Below, one piece after another: positions 35,688 to 46,000 of a stretch of 64,000 nt of DNA. Where the stretch lies: the NCBI RefSeq assembly GCF_002027705.1, contig NZ_MBTG01000024.1, positions 1 through 64,000 of the forward strand, written 5' to 3'. The position numbers were made by a program, and so were the translations under genes. The notes under the pieces were generated by a model that was not told the DNA's origin, ran no database searches, and worked only from the letters and a program-made list of their open reading frames with translations. Origin of the DNA: Paenibacillus ferrarius (lineage in GTDB: Bacteria; Bacillota; Bacilli; Paenibacillales; NBRC-103111). Within the stretch, counting starts at the first letter, position 1, and each line of letters opens with the position of its first letter.

Positions 35688-37258
35688 GGGATAAGCTTTC
35701 CTTTCTTTAATTCCTCTTGAAACGCGCGGTAGCGTGAATACTCTTGACTTAAATACGCTACGTAGGCCTCGAATCGAGACGTTTGTTTCAGTTTTTTATA
35801 AGCAGACGCAAGCTTCTTAAGCAGTTTGACGGCTTCTCTGTAAGCATCCCGATTTTTCGCTTGAATGCATTCTTCCGCCGCATAATGATAGATGGGCAGC
35901 ACCCAGCGCGGATCCGCTTTTTCGACGAGCTTCAATTCTCCTGCCGAAATCTCCAGCGGTGTTAAGTTCAGCAGCAGGCAGAGATCTGCCCACGTTTGGT
36001 ACTCCTTCTTCTGAAACAAGAAGCTCGAATACTCGCGATAGCTCGCCGGCAGCAATGTCACCATCGCTTGTCTATGTTCTTTTTCCACATCTAGATAACG
36101 TGAAGCTTCCTGCCAGAAGTACAAATAATCACTTGCATAATAAGCCGCATCCTTCTGTACTTCAGGCCCTAACCAGCGCAGCCATTTGAGCAGGCGTTCT
36201 CCTTGTTCTTCTTGTACAAACACCTTTAAATAGCCAAACCAATCGCTCGGCTCAACAGACGAACATTCCTGCGTCACCCGCTCCCAAGCGTTCTCATCTT
36301 CTTCATTCATCATATCGAAATGAGCTAAAGCAATGACCGCAGCTTCGTACACATCACTATCCCGATCTGCACTTGCAACAATGGATCTCAGTCTGGCAAG
36401 CTCGTCCGCCACCAAACTTTGTTCATACAGCAATTCAGACCATAGAACTTTATAGGTGTCAAACCATTGGTTTTGCGAATTGAAAGTTTCTTTTTCCATA
36501 TAGGCAGCCAGGTAAGCGCTGATTTCTTTCAGATGCGAGAGGTGCTTGTTATGCGCCTTTTCAACATTTATCTCCCATAATGAGGTATGCAGCCGTTCTC
36601 GGCTGTGCTTCGCTATTTTCGCCAAAAAGTACTCGGCATTATAAAAGAAATCATACACACCGGACTTGGACTGCATCAAAGCGTCGCACAATTGCATGAG
36701 ATAAAGCACAACCTGTATATCATAGATGCTTCTTATAACAGGCTCCCAGTCATCCGCCAGCTTGTTCAACTGGCCCCAAGCCCGCATGTACAACTCTTCG
36801 ATACTGAACGCATTGTACACTTTGGAATTGGCATACTGCTTAGCGAAATAAACAACCCACGCTTCACAGCTGTCTGTTTCTTTCGGCTTATGGACTGCCG
36901 GCTTTGGCGCTGTATGAACCTGTTGAGACGTTGGCATCTTTGTGGAATTTGGATATAACAATGCATGGGGATCATAGCCCTCTTGCTCCGCCACTTGAAA
37001 TAAAACAGCTGCCATATGCTTGCATGTATCAAAATAAGGACAGCTGCAGGTGCTCCGACTGAACGCTTCTAAATCCAGTTGAACCCTATAATGGCTTGAT
37101 CCCGAGACACGCGCTTTAACAACGGAAGTCCCTTCTGTTTGGATAGCTCCAACAACGCCATCCTGATAATACTTCCAACCACGTTTGAGAATGGTACTGT
37201 CAAAATCAGACCGAATCCTCGTCGTCCAATAATCCCAGTCTATCGTTAGCTCTGACAT
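35684..37258 (-). CDS. SWIM zinc-finger protein
   Basis: A 524-residue protein with an N-terminal SWIM zinc finger (C-S-C-P-Y-F-D-T-C-K-H, about residues 73-83), which usually binds DNA or protein. The rest is alpha-helical, with tetratrico-like stretches in the last 250 residues. The ATG at 37258 is preferred because GGAGG lies 9 nt before it; an ATG 18 bp upstream has no ribosome site. SWIM and SNF2 genes are commonly paired in Bacillales, suggesting that the zinc finger protein targets or regulates the helicase. Confidence 0.9.
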   Translation of the reverse strand: MSELTIDWDYWTTRIRSDFDSTILKRGWKYYQDGVVGAIQTEGTSVVKARVSGSSHYRVQLDLEAFSRSTCSCPYFDTCKHMAAVLFQVAEQEGYDPHALLYPNSTKMPTSQQVHTAPKPAVHKPKETDSCEAWVVYFAKQYANSKVYNAFSIEELYMRAWGQLNKLADDWEPVIRSIYDIQVVLYLMQLCDALMQSKSGVYDFFYNAEYFLAKIAKHSRERLHTSLWEINVEKAHNKHLSHLKEISAYLAAYMEKETFNSQNQWFDTYKVLWSELLYEQSLVADELARLRSIVASADRDSDVYEAAVIALAHFDMMNEEDENAWERVTQECSSVEPSDWFGYLKVFVQEEQGERLLKWLRWLGPEVQKDAAYYASDYLYFWQEASRYLDVEKEHRQAMVTLLPASYREYSSFLFQKKEYQTWADLCLLLNLTPLEISAGELKLVEKADPRWVLPIYHYAAEECIQAKNRDAYREAVKLLKKLASAYKKLKQTSRFEAYVAYLSQEYSRYRAFQEELKKGKLIP

Positions 37259-37342
37259 GATGGTGTTCCTCCGCATTTCGACAATTTCATCTTTTAATTA
37301 TAGCGAATGTATGCGTTCCTGGACACCTTCCAGAAAGAAAAG

Positions 37343-37381
37343 AACCCCCAAGCAGAATCATACTGATTCCGATCAGGGGTT
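37343..37381 (-). terminator. Intrinsic terminator after the coat protein gene
   Basis: On the minus strand AACCCC pairs with GGGGTT, enclosing a second inner hairpin (GAATCA-GTA-TGATTC), followed by a T-rich stretch ttcttttctttc. It starts 11 bp downstream of the CotD-like stop. Confidence 0.7.
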
Positions 37382-37391
37382 GCACAGCAGC

Positions 37392-37643
37392 TTATTTGCG
37401 CAGCATGCCTTGGTGTGGGTGCGGGTGAGTTCCGCAATACTCGTCGACCTCAGAACACGTATACACATGCTCATAGACAGGAACACAGTGGTGTCTGTTC
37501 ACGACTTGAATCGGGTGAATAACTTGAACTCTTTGCGGGTGGTAGAAGTCTCTGACCACTCTTTCTGGATCTGTCATTATAGGGTCAGCCGGTGGACACT
37601 GAAATTGTTTGCCTTGCATTGGTTGATTAGGTTGGAAAGCCAT
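37392..37643 (-). CDS. CotD-like spore coat protein
   Basis: An 83-residue protein rich in His, Pro, Tyr and Cys. It includes VVRDFYHPQRVQVIHPIQVV, NRHHCVPVYEHVYTCSEVDE and a C-terminal HPHPHQG. This composition and the V-x-H-P-x-x-V-x-x-x-N-x-H pattern are those of Bacillus CotD-type inner coat proteins. The start at 37643 (AGAGGAG 11 nt upstream) is preferred over longer frames. Single-gene unit with its own terminator; probably transcribed late in the mother cell. Confidence 0.8.
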   Translation of the reverse strand: MAFQPNQPMQGKQFQCPPADPIMTDPERVVRDFYHPQRVQVIHPIQVVNRHHCVPVYEHVYTCSEVDEYCGTHPHPHQGMLRK

Positions 37644-37923
37644 TGTTGCTTCAACTCCTCTGTTGGTTTGAGATAGTATACGTCTATCCCTAGTCAAAGG
37701 AATGTACCAATGCCTATATTTGCAATATTTAGGCGGTTTCCCGCAGGGCAAGCAGGCAATCTGTCCAAGCAAAACGCAAGCAGCCAGGCACTCTGCTTCA
37801 CCTTCGCCAAATTAATCTCCACATCAGGCTTTTCCTCTCCCATTTGTCCTACATTTTTGTTACAATTGAGAAATCCTTTTTCGTGATAAATTTCTTCATA
37901 CCTTTAGAAGCAGGAGGGGTAAG

Positions 37924-40900
37924 ATGAAGCCTACAAGCCAGGAAACTATAACGAATAATCGCCATCTCACCTACTCTCACGCCCTTGAACATTCCGATAT
38001 GCACATTCATCATAAGCTATGGCATTATTTCCACTATAAACAGATCGACAACCGATTGCATGCTTGGGCCTCAGCCGCCAAGGGAGCTTTCTTCCGCCAG
38101 CCCACCCATTGGCAACTTGTAGACGGTGATCTTCGTATTCAGCTCCCTCTCTTGCCTGAGGGCTATTTACCTTTCTCTCAAATCTTGCATGCACAACGAA
38201 GTGATCAAATAAGTGATGCTGCCAAAGTGCAATTGCTTGTATCCATTTGCAAAGCGCTTTCCATCCTGCATGAAGACCGTTTTTATATGGGATTTTTGCT
38301 GCCGGACATGCTGTTTTTCCACCCAATGACGTTAGACATCCAGATAGATGTTCAGCCCTTTCCCTCTGCGAATGAGTTTATCAATCATTTGCTGACCGAT
38401 TATCCGTTCACTTCATTCCCGCGTTATGCGAGGCGGTTTCTTCTATCGCGCGCGGCGGACTTTGAAGCGGTTCATCTACTCATGCAATCTCTGTTCAGCC
38501 CAATTCCAGCCTCTCTTGGGCCGCTAAGCGAGCGGCTTCGCACTGAGCCGGAGTCCTTCTTATATGCCGATGAGATTGCGGATTTCCTGTTGGCCAGCTT
38601 AGGCATGCCTGCCGAGCATAAACCGGTTACTTATACGGGACACCATTTGCTGCATCCTGCGACTGCGCCAGTGACGGAGGAACAACAAGCTCATTTCCGT
38701 TATTTCCTGCAATCAGGCGGGGAACGATTATTAGGACTTATCTGTGAAAATGAAGCCATTCGCTTCGACGTTTACACGGAGCATATTAACGAAGTGCTCG
38801 AGAACGGCTACTTTTTCAAAATTGCTTCCCAATCATTGCCTTACGCCACTTTGCGTGAAGTGGTGACTCGAACCTTGCATCTAGCCTACGGGGTTCTGCC
38901 GGAATCGGTTACGATGCTGCGCAACTTGTCGCGGAAATTCGATCAACTGCTGAAAAAGCATTACGAAGGCGATGATCTCCTTTATTTGCTTACGGAATGG
39001 TTGGTGCAATTTTTCGCTTCAGTCATCCCCCTGTTTCCTGTTCAAAATTTCTTTTATATTTTTGAGAACTGCGAGCATTTCGATGAGGATTCCCAGCTGA
39101 TCTTGCACAATTTCTGGAGAGAACAAGGGCGCAGCATGACAGGGTTGCATTTCATTTTTAGCGGCAGTCAGCTTCCCCAGCAGTTTGCCGAGCTTTCTTT
39201 TCAAATTATCGACATTCACGACTCTGATCCTGCAATCTATAAGCAATTGCTCGTCTCACAGCTGGGTCGTGCTGATTCAGAACTGCTTTGCGAACTTAAA
39301 GATTGGCTGCAAGCGAATCACATTCATATCAGTCACTGCCGAATCTTTCTGGAAGAGCTCATTCAATCGGAGCATATTATTCTAACGGAAAATGGCTGGC
39401 GCAAAACACCGACCTTCCATCTGGATGCCGCAAAGCTGTATCCTCCCAGCTTGTTTGCTAGGCGCATTGCCCTTTTGGACCAAGATGAGTTGGAGCTCTT
39501 GCGGCTCTTATGCTGCTTGCCGATGCCAGTCAATCTATTTGCCATGTTTACCGCGAATCATATCGATTTGGGCAGCATTCTGCCAGCCCTTACACGATTA
39601 GCCGAGCTTGGGCTTGCTCATGTCAGCCACAATGACAGTGTTTTTATTTCCAATGAGATCACACTTATGGTACTCGAGCAGCTTGGGGCAGCGGCCTTGC
39701 CAACCTACTATCAAACTGCTTTGCAGTATCAGCATCAATTCCGCCCATTTGCGCTGCCGCAGCTCATTACACTGGCCAGTTTGGCGTGTGAGTACAAGGT
39801 TGAATACTATTTGCTTTTAAAATATTACAAGCAGCTTCGTTCGCTTCTTTCCTATGGACAAAAGATCGAATTGCTCGAGCGCATTAAATATTTGCTGGAA
39901 AAGCTGGAACGGCCGTACCTGATATTCCTCGACCGTTTGCTTAACCGGATCTATCATCTTCTGAATCAGTTTACGCTTTCGGAACAATTAGCCTTAACCG
40001 TCTACGAGCATACCGGCAAACTAACGGATCGCTTCGCTTGGATGTTCATCCGCATCATTCAAAATAAAGAAGACGTTAATGAGCTGCGCGAAAAACTTTT
40101 TCCTTACATTTTTGATGCAACGCAAGCTTTGGAGAATCGCGTCCGGGCCGCTTTCTTGCTGAATACCAGCAATCTCTGCATCCCTTTGCAGGATGAAGAG
40201 ATGAGTCAACTGCATGTCTTTTATACAGAGACGGTTTTTCCCAATCGAAATCAGTTGACACTGCGCCATTTTGCCGAAGTTTCGAACTATTATGCGATCA
40301 ATATTCTAATTCACTTCCCTGAGTTGGAAGAATGGGCGCTATCCATCGCTGCCAAAATGGAACCTCTGCTCGATACCTCACCACATACGGATTTAATGCT
40401 GCGGCTTTACGATATTTATTCCTATCAAAGCAACAACAAGCTGATCAGCAAATATGTGTACCGCGGTATTGAGGGCGCCAAGCGCTCGGGTTACACGCTC
40501 AAGGAACAAGTCGGTCATCTGAATGCGATGGAATTTTCGCTGAATCAAGGGGATATCGCCAGCTATCTCTACCACAAGGAACGCGTCGTACAGGTCGACG
40601 AGCTGAGGCGCAAAGATTTGGCCGAAAACTTTTTGACCAATCAGCTTCTTTTTGCGCTGGAGTGGGAGCAGTGGGCGGCGTTTCAAGAGCTGGAAACCAT
40701 TCTAATTGCCCAGCATATTACGGAGTCCAGTCAGGCTCTCCTATTCGTCTTTCGAGGTTATGCGGCTTTCCGCCAACATCAACCGATCGTCATTCCATCA
40801 TCTTTGGAAAATGAGAACAACAGGGTTTTCTTGGAGGCACTCGAGCAAACAAGTCTCGGGAATATGGAAACAGCTTGCCAGCTTTTCGGGCAATTCATTG

Positions 40901-42174
40901 CCAAGAACAATTCCGGCCTTTTCACAGGTTGGGCTTATCGCGAACTGCTTACCCTTCTGCTGAAGCTTCACTCGGAGCATGTAGATTCCGCATTCGAACT
41001 TTTTGAAAGTTATCTCAAGCGGTATGCTTACGATGTTTTCTGGCCGGATTACTACCGGCTTTCTGCGGATCGGGCGATGCACGAAGGCGATATCCAACGT
41101 GCTATGCTGTATTTAAGGCGGGCTTTGAACGGGTATCAAATGATTCAAAAAGACACGTGGCAGCCCTACTTGAAGGCTTGTATGGAACTGGTCATCCAAC
41201 CTTCCTTTTACCCGGCCACACCGGCTATCATGCAGAATGATTTTGTGCAGAAAATGATGGCGGATCGGGAGCAGTGGCTGCTCCTCTCGCTCGATTTGCA
41301 GATCATCATCGAGTTAAGCGAGCAAGTCACCGAAACCTTGGATCTGGTCACTACGATGCAAAGGCTGACGAAAGCGCTGTTTGACTACTTCCCTGTGATT
41401 CAGCTCGCGGTTTCCTACAATCTACTGCATTACAAACAGAAGTACTTTGTTACTGCCTCTGGATTAAGGGATCACGATGAACTGGTCGCCTATCAAACCC
41501 GAAGCGAGGGCAGCTCTACACTGGCTTTCACGCTCTTTCAACGCGGCGATCAAACGATCACCCTGCAAGTGTATGTGGACGGCATGACCAAAACCAAGCT
41601 CCAGCACATGGAGCACTTCCTTTCGTTCATTAAACCGCACATCATTAATGTTCTCCTGCATCGGGAAATGGTCATTGATAACCTGACCGGCTTTTATTTG
41701 CGGGGCTACTTTATGGAAAAACTGCGGGATGAATTCGAGCTCGCCAGTCGCTATCATCTGGACTTGTCCGTAATCATGATTGATGTGGACAACTTCCGGC
41801 AGGTGAATGAGTTCGGTCATCCCGAAGGGGACCGTGTGCTGCGGGAAATTGCCGATATCTTCCGCTTCAATTTACGGAAAAGCGATATCGCAGGACGCTA
41901 CGGCGGCGAAGAGCTTATTCTTATTTTGCCAAAGACAGATGGCAAAAAAGCACTCAAGATCGCCCACCAATTGCGCGGCGAAATTGAGAAGGAATTCGCC
42001 TTCGGGCGCTCTTACACGATTACCGTCAGTGTGGGGGTCTCCTCCCTCGAGCTTTGTCAGCCGAGCTCTGTCGAGCAGCTTATAGAGCAGGCGGATATGG
42101 CCGAGATAATGGCGAAGAAGACGGGAAAAAACAAGGTCGTTGCGGCTTGGGGAACCCAAGATGCCAGCCTTTAA
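37924..42174 (+). CDS. Pseudokinase-like / degenerate NTPase / TPR / GGDEF diguanylate cyclase
   Basis: A 1416-residue cytoplasmic signalling protein. Residues about 25-215 resemble a protein kinase, but the H-R-D and D-F-G motifs are missing (LHEDRFYMGFLLPDMLFF, then IDVQPF). Residues about 250-560 resemble a STAND-type AAA module without a Walker A loop; the Walker B-like place reads FFYIFENCEHFDED. A long helical repeat region follows (about 570-1110), then a GAF-like part. Residues about 1250-1410 are GGDEF: DVDNFRQVNEFGHPEGD, RYGGEELI (active-site G-G-E-E-L) and an RKSD inhibitory site five residues upstream. It should make c-di-GMP with product inhibition. Monocistronic. Confidence 0.85.
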   Translation: MKPTSQETITNNRHLTYSHALEHSDMHIHHKLWHYFHYKQIDNRLHAWASAAKGAFFRQPTHWQLVDGDLRIQLPLLPEGYLPFSQILHAQRSDQISDAAKVQLLVSICKALSILHEDRFYMGFLLPDMLFFHPMTLDIQIDVQPFPSANEFINHLLTDYPFTSFPRYARRFLLSRAADFEAVHLLMQSLFSPIPASLGPLSERLRTEPESFLYADEIADFLLASLGMPAEHKPVTYTGHHLLHPATAPVTEEQQAHFRYFLQSGGERLLGLICENEAIRFDVYTEHINEVLENGYFFKIASQSLPYATLREVVTRTLHLAYGVLPESVTMLRNLSRKFDQLLKKHYEGDDLLYLLTEWLVQFFASVIPLFPVQNFFYIFENCEHFDEDSQLILHNFWREQGRSMTGLHFIFSGSQLPQQFAELSFQIIDIHDSDPAIYKQLLVSQLGRADSELLCELKDWLQANHIHISHCRIFLEELIQSEHIILTENGWRKTPTFHLDAAKLYPPSLFARRIALLDQDELELLRLLCCLPMPVNLFAMFTANHIDLGSILPALTRLAELGLAHVSHNDSVFISNEITLMVLEQLGAAALPTYYQTALQYQHQFRPFALPQLITLASLACEYKVEYYLLLKYYKQLRSLLSYGQKIELLERIKYLLEKLERPYLIFLDRLLNRIYHLLNQFTLSEQLALTVYEHTGKLTDRFAWMFIRIIQNKEDVNELREKLFPYIFDATQALENRVRAAFLLNTSNLCIPLQDEEMSQLHVFYTETVFPNRNQLTLRHFAEVSNYYAINILIHFPELEEWALSIAAKMEPLLDTSPHTDLMLRLYDIYSYQSNNKLISKYVYRGIEGAKRSGYTLKEQVGHLNAMEFSLNQGDIASYLYHKERVVQVDELRRKDLAENFLTNQLLFALEWEQWAAFQELETILIAQHITESSQALLFVFRGYAAFRQHQPIVIPSSLENENNRVFLEALEQTSLGNMETACQLFGQFIAKNNSGLFTGWAYRELLTLLLKLHSEHVDSAFELFESYLKRYAYDVFWPDYYRLSADRAMHEGDIQRAMLYLRRALNGYQMIQKDTWQPYLKACMELVIQPSFYPATPAIMQNDFVQKMMADREQWLLLSLDLQIIIELSEQVTETLDLVTTMQRLTKALFDYFPVIQLAVSYNLLHYKQKYFVTASGLRDHDELVAYQTRSEGSSTLAFTLFQRGDQTITLQVYVDGMTKTKLQHMEHFLSFIKPHIINVLLHREMVIDNLTGFYLRGYFMEKLRDEFELASRYHLDLSVIMIDVDNFRQVNEFGHPEGDRVLREIADIFRFNLRKSDIAGRYGGEELILILPKTDGKKALKIAHQLRGEIEKEFAFGRSYTITVSVGVSSLELCQPSSVEQLIEQADMAEIMAKKTGKNKVVAAWGTQDASL

Positions 42175-42177
42175 ATG

Positions 42178-42222
42178 AAGCTTCCGATGTTCGGCCTGTT
42201 GGCGGAACCGGAGGCTTTTTTT
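42178..42222 (+). terminator. Intrinsic terminator of the GGDEF gene
   Basis: AAGCTTCCG pairs with CGGAGGCTT around a longer loop that contains an inner GTTC/GAAC stem, followed by seven T. It begins 4 bp after the stop codon. Confidence 0.8.
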
Positions 42223-42264
42223 CATGAAGCGCTGCCTTCATGCAGCTCCCATCTGGCAAAACAA

Positions 42265-42290
42265 AATAAGAGTCCCAGAGGACTCTTATT
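42265..42290. terminator. Intrinsic terminator of cysC (second copy)
   Basis: A perfect 11-bp stem (AATAAGAGTCC / GGACTCTTATT) with a 4-nt loop lies 23 bp downstream of the minus-strand cysC stop and is followed by TTTTGTTTT on that strand. It could act in both directions. Confidence 0.8.
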
Positions 42291-42312
42291 TATTACAGCT
42301 ATGAAGTTCCCC

Positions 42313-42909
42313 CTACAACAGCCCATGGCCTATCAAGTAGGAAATAATTTGATTCACTGATTCTTCCACGGTTAATCGATCCGTCCGTATGATAAGCTCA
42401 GGTGCAAGCGGCTCCTCATAAGGGGAGCTAATCCCCGTAAAGTCAGCAAGCTCGTTGTTTCTTGCTTTCCGATATAAACCTTTGGGATCCCTGCTCTCGC
42501 AAACCTCCAGCGAGCATGAGACATAGACCTCAATAAACGATCCCTCGGCGAACAAGCGCCTTACAGCTGCCCGCTCTTCGCGGAATGGGGAAATTAACGA
42601 AGTAATTGCGACTATGCCCGCTTCTACGAGAATTTTGGCCGTTTCTCCCGTTCGACGGATATTCTCTTTGCGATCCTCGGCGCTAAATCCGAGATCTTGG
42701 TTTAAGCCGGATCGAAGATTATCCCCATCCAGTACGTAGGAGCGAATCTTTTTATCATCGAAAAGTGTTCGTTCCAGCGCCTGAGCCAGTGTAGATTTAC
42801 CGGAGCCCGAAAGGCCTGTGAACCAGATGACCATGCTTTTATGGCCGTTTAGGGAGGTTCGTTGTTCAGTAGAGATAGAGGGGGATAATTTTGTTAGGTG
42901 ATTATTCAT
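42313..42909 (-). CDS. cysC: Adenylyl-sulfate kinase (second copy)
   Basis: A 198-residue APS kinase with P-loop GLSGSGKST (about 33-41), LDGDNLRSGLNQDLGFS, RKENIRRTGE, SPFREERAAV and the lid DPKGLYRKAR with DFTGISSPYEEP. It is full length and similar to, but clearly diverged from, the CysC at 3019-3624, and less AT-rich. It stands alone with its own terminator and no neighbouring sulfate-assimilation genes. It may be the housekeeping copy or feed other sulfotransferases. Confidence 0.94.
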   Translation of the reverse strand: MNNHLTKLSPSISTEQRTSLNGHKSMVIWFTGLSGSGKSTLAQALERTLFDDKKIRSYVLDGDNLRSGLNQDLGFSAEDRKENIRRTGETAKILVEAGIVAITSLISPFREERAAVRRLFAEGSFIEVYVSCSLEVCESRDPKGLYRKARNNELADFTGISSPYEEPLAPELIIRTDRLTVEESVNQIISYLIGHGLL

Positions 42910-43024
42910 CGTGAGTCGGTCTCCCTCTTTCTCTCATGCAAAAGTCGTACTTTTTCTTATTATTTTATTTATTCCATACAAAAGTCTAGAAATCCTCCCC
43001 AAAGACCATCGATTCGGCCAATGC

Positions 43025-46000
43025 CTACTTCTTAAGCTGCAGCGCCCTTAAAATGATAGCCGCCGCTTCTGCGCGCGTCGTGTTCGCTTTCGGCTTCACC
43101 GTGCCGTCTTCGTAGCCGTTGAGTAAAGCTTTAGCCGTTGCCGCAGCTAGTGCGGTGCGAGCCCATTCGGATATTGCAGCGCTATCCTTAAAGCTGTCTG
43201 CTTGATCCCCGCTACTAACGATCTGCGCAGCACGAATGATCATCACTGCCATTTGCTCACGCGTAATCAAGTCGTCAGGACCGAAAGTGCTTGCGCTATA
43301 TCCCGTCACAACGCCAAGTGAGGCAGCAATCCCAATTGCACTCCGCGCCCAGTGAGCTTCGGTATCGACAAAAGCTTTCCCCGTTAGTGCCTGAAGATGA
43401 AAGGCTTTTACAATCACAGTTACAAACTCAGCTCTTGTAATAGAATCATTCGGCTTAAAGGTATGGTCGGAATAGCCATTTATCGCGCCCAGTTGAACCA
43501 ATTCGCGAATGCTCGCCTCAGCCCAGTGCCCCTTGATATCACCAAAATCCACTGCTTCTACCGGAGGATTCGTTGTCTCCTTTTTATCTATTGCCAGAAC
43601 TGCGAATTTGGTAAAATGACGAGTAGATCCTGATACCGTTCCCTTGGTTTGATCTGTCTGTTGGTCACCCAACTGTTCCCACTTCTGGCTTTTCTCGTTC
43701 AACCCATAAAGAGCGGCTTTTGATTTAGAGAAATCAACCTTCGCCTTGTCAAAAGGCAATGTAAGGGTGACAGCCTTAATGAGATCACCGGCTTTATCGG
43801 TCGTAATCTCGTAGATCTCACTCGCCAAGTGCATTGAATGGTCAGTAGGCAGGTTCGTGGTGTCACTACTTTTATTCACCGTTACCTGAGTATCGCTATC
43901 TACTGCGCCAAGCGGGGCATCGATTTGCAGCCCATTTAAGATTAACGTCCCACCGCGAGCTGCCCAAATCGTTCCGACGTTGCTAGGACCGCCAACGCTA
44001 CCTCCGCCTCCACCGCCGCCTTCGCTAGTATTCGTTGGAGTAATGGGAAAATAAAAGACATACGTGGTAAAATGCTTCGTCCACACGACCAGATCCTCGC
44101 CAACCGTGATTCTGGCTTCTCCATTCGGAGCAATTTCATCATCTGCAGCTGCCTGAGTATCTGATGTGATGGAACCCGTTATCGGAATTACCGCGCCATT
44201 TTTAACGTAGCCAGCCAATTTATGCCCCTGTTTGGGGAAGAACAACCTTACTGCCTTGTCAAAGGTTAACGTAACATCCGGCGAGCCTATCTCAATAACC
44301 CCACTCACATTGCTATTGCTGATAGACACACTGCTGTTGCTCTGCACTTCTGGCAGTTTAAGAGTTCCGTCCCAAGTCCCAGGTGCCGTTACTTTCGTGC
44401 CCTCTGGTATTGCCACCAGCAGTTTGCCTTCGGAAGTTTCCGCAAAGACCTCGATAAGTGGGAGGCTGGTCTCTTTATTAGATCCTACATTGACAGGCGT
44501 GAATGCCATCTTGGCATTCGTGACGCCTATTGGAACGGCAATCGTTACGGGATCACTTGTTAGCTGAATAGATGAATTAGAACTGGCTGTAATAACGACA
44601 GCTCTTCGAATATTCACGCTATAGATCAGCTTCGTTGTGCCGTCTTGCGCTGTGACTTCTATGGCAACTAGATTGCTTCCAACATTTAATTGGATATCTT
44701 TGGTCGTTACTCTTTCCGTATTGATTGTGACACTGGCCTGCGTTTCTTCAGCAAAAGCATTTAACTTCACAACATCAACACGATTTCCCACCGATAAGGT
44801 GTAATTATAAATAGCCTTGTTGAACACCAAAACAGCATCGCTTACTTGTAAGGATTTTAACTGAGCATTACTGTATGCCGCAGTTGCCCTATTCACGTAC
44901 ACCAGATAAGTTTTACTTGAACCATCTTGAGCTGTTACGACCAATTCCATTCGATTACTGCCAACCTCGAGGGGCAGCGATTGGGATGCTTGACCGTTAA
45001 TTAAGCTAAATGGACCTAACACTAGTACATTATCACTGTTGTACAAGCTTACTTTTATGTTGGAGTTGCTATCATACACGCTTGCCGTAACGTTAATACT
45101 CGAGATCACGTTATTCGCATTAAAATGATACGTTGTTCCCGTTACAGAATCGGCACTCAAGGTCAATCCCCCGCTGGTTAGCATCAACCCACTTAAATTG
45201 GGATTGCCCCCCGGAGCAGCAGAGCGGGTTACAGCGACTGTATAGGCTGCCATCGTTCCATCCTGCGCGGTGACGACGTACGTCACGGGCGCAGTGAAAT
45301 CGTTCGCCGTCGTTCCACTCGCTTGCGTGGTCGCGCCTACCTTCACTGTAGATCCTGCGGAACTCGTGAACGTTGCTACTAACGATGTTACTGCTGTTCC
45401 ATTAGGCACTGTTAAGGCTACATCCGTGCCGTTAATCGTTCCTACTACTGCCGGCTGCAAGCTCTGGAAGCTGAACGCTGTCAGGTCCTTCGCGCTGCTT
45501 GCTGCCGCAACGTTCACCGTGACGATCCAGTTCTGCGTACTGTCGTCCGCTGCTCTCACCAAGTACGTGACCGGATTTGTAAAATTGTTAACCGTCGAGT
45601 TACTTATCTGCCCCCTAGAGCCCACCTTCGCAGAGGCTCCGGGAGATAAAGTGAACACCGCCTTCAAGCTGGTCACATTCGTACCGTACGCCACTTGAAT
45701 CGCTATAGTATGCGCGTTAGCATCAATGACGGCTGGACCGGTTTGCTGAGGGAAGCTAAATGCCGTAATAACTTTCGCACTGCTAAATGCAGCGTTTACG
45801 GTAACGGTCCAGTTCTGCGTAATACCGTTCTCCGCTTTGATCACATAAACAACCGGGTTCGTGAAGTTGTTTGCGGTCACTCCGCTCACTTGATCCGTGG
45901 TGCCCACCTTCGCCGTGGCTCCTGGCGATAAAGTGAACGCGGCCTTCAAGCTGGTCAGACTGGTGCCATTCGCCACCTGAATCGCTACGGTGTGCGAGGC

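Noticed and set aside
35684..37643. Longer start choices for the SWIM and CotD-like genes
   Set aside because: The upstream ATGs lack ribosome sites, whereas the internal ATGs at 37258 and 37643 have GGAGG/AGAGGAG.
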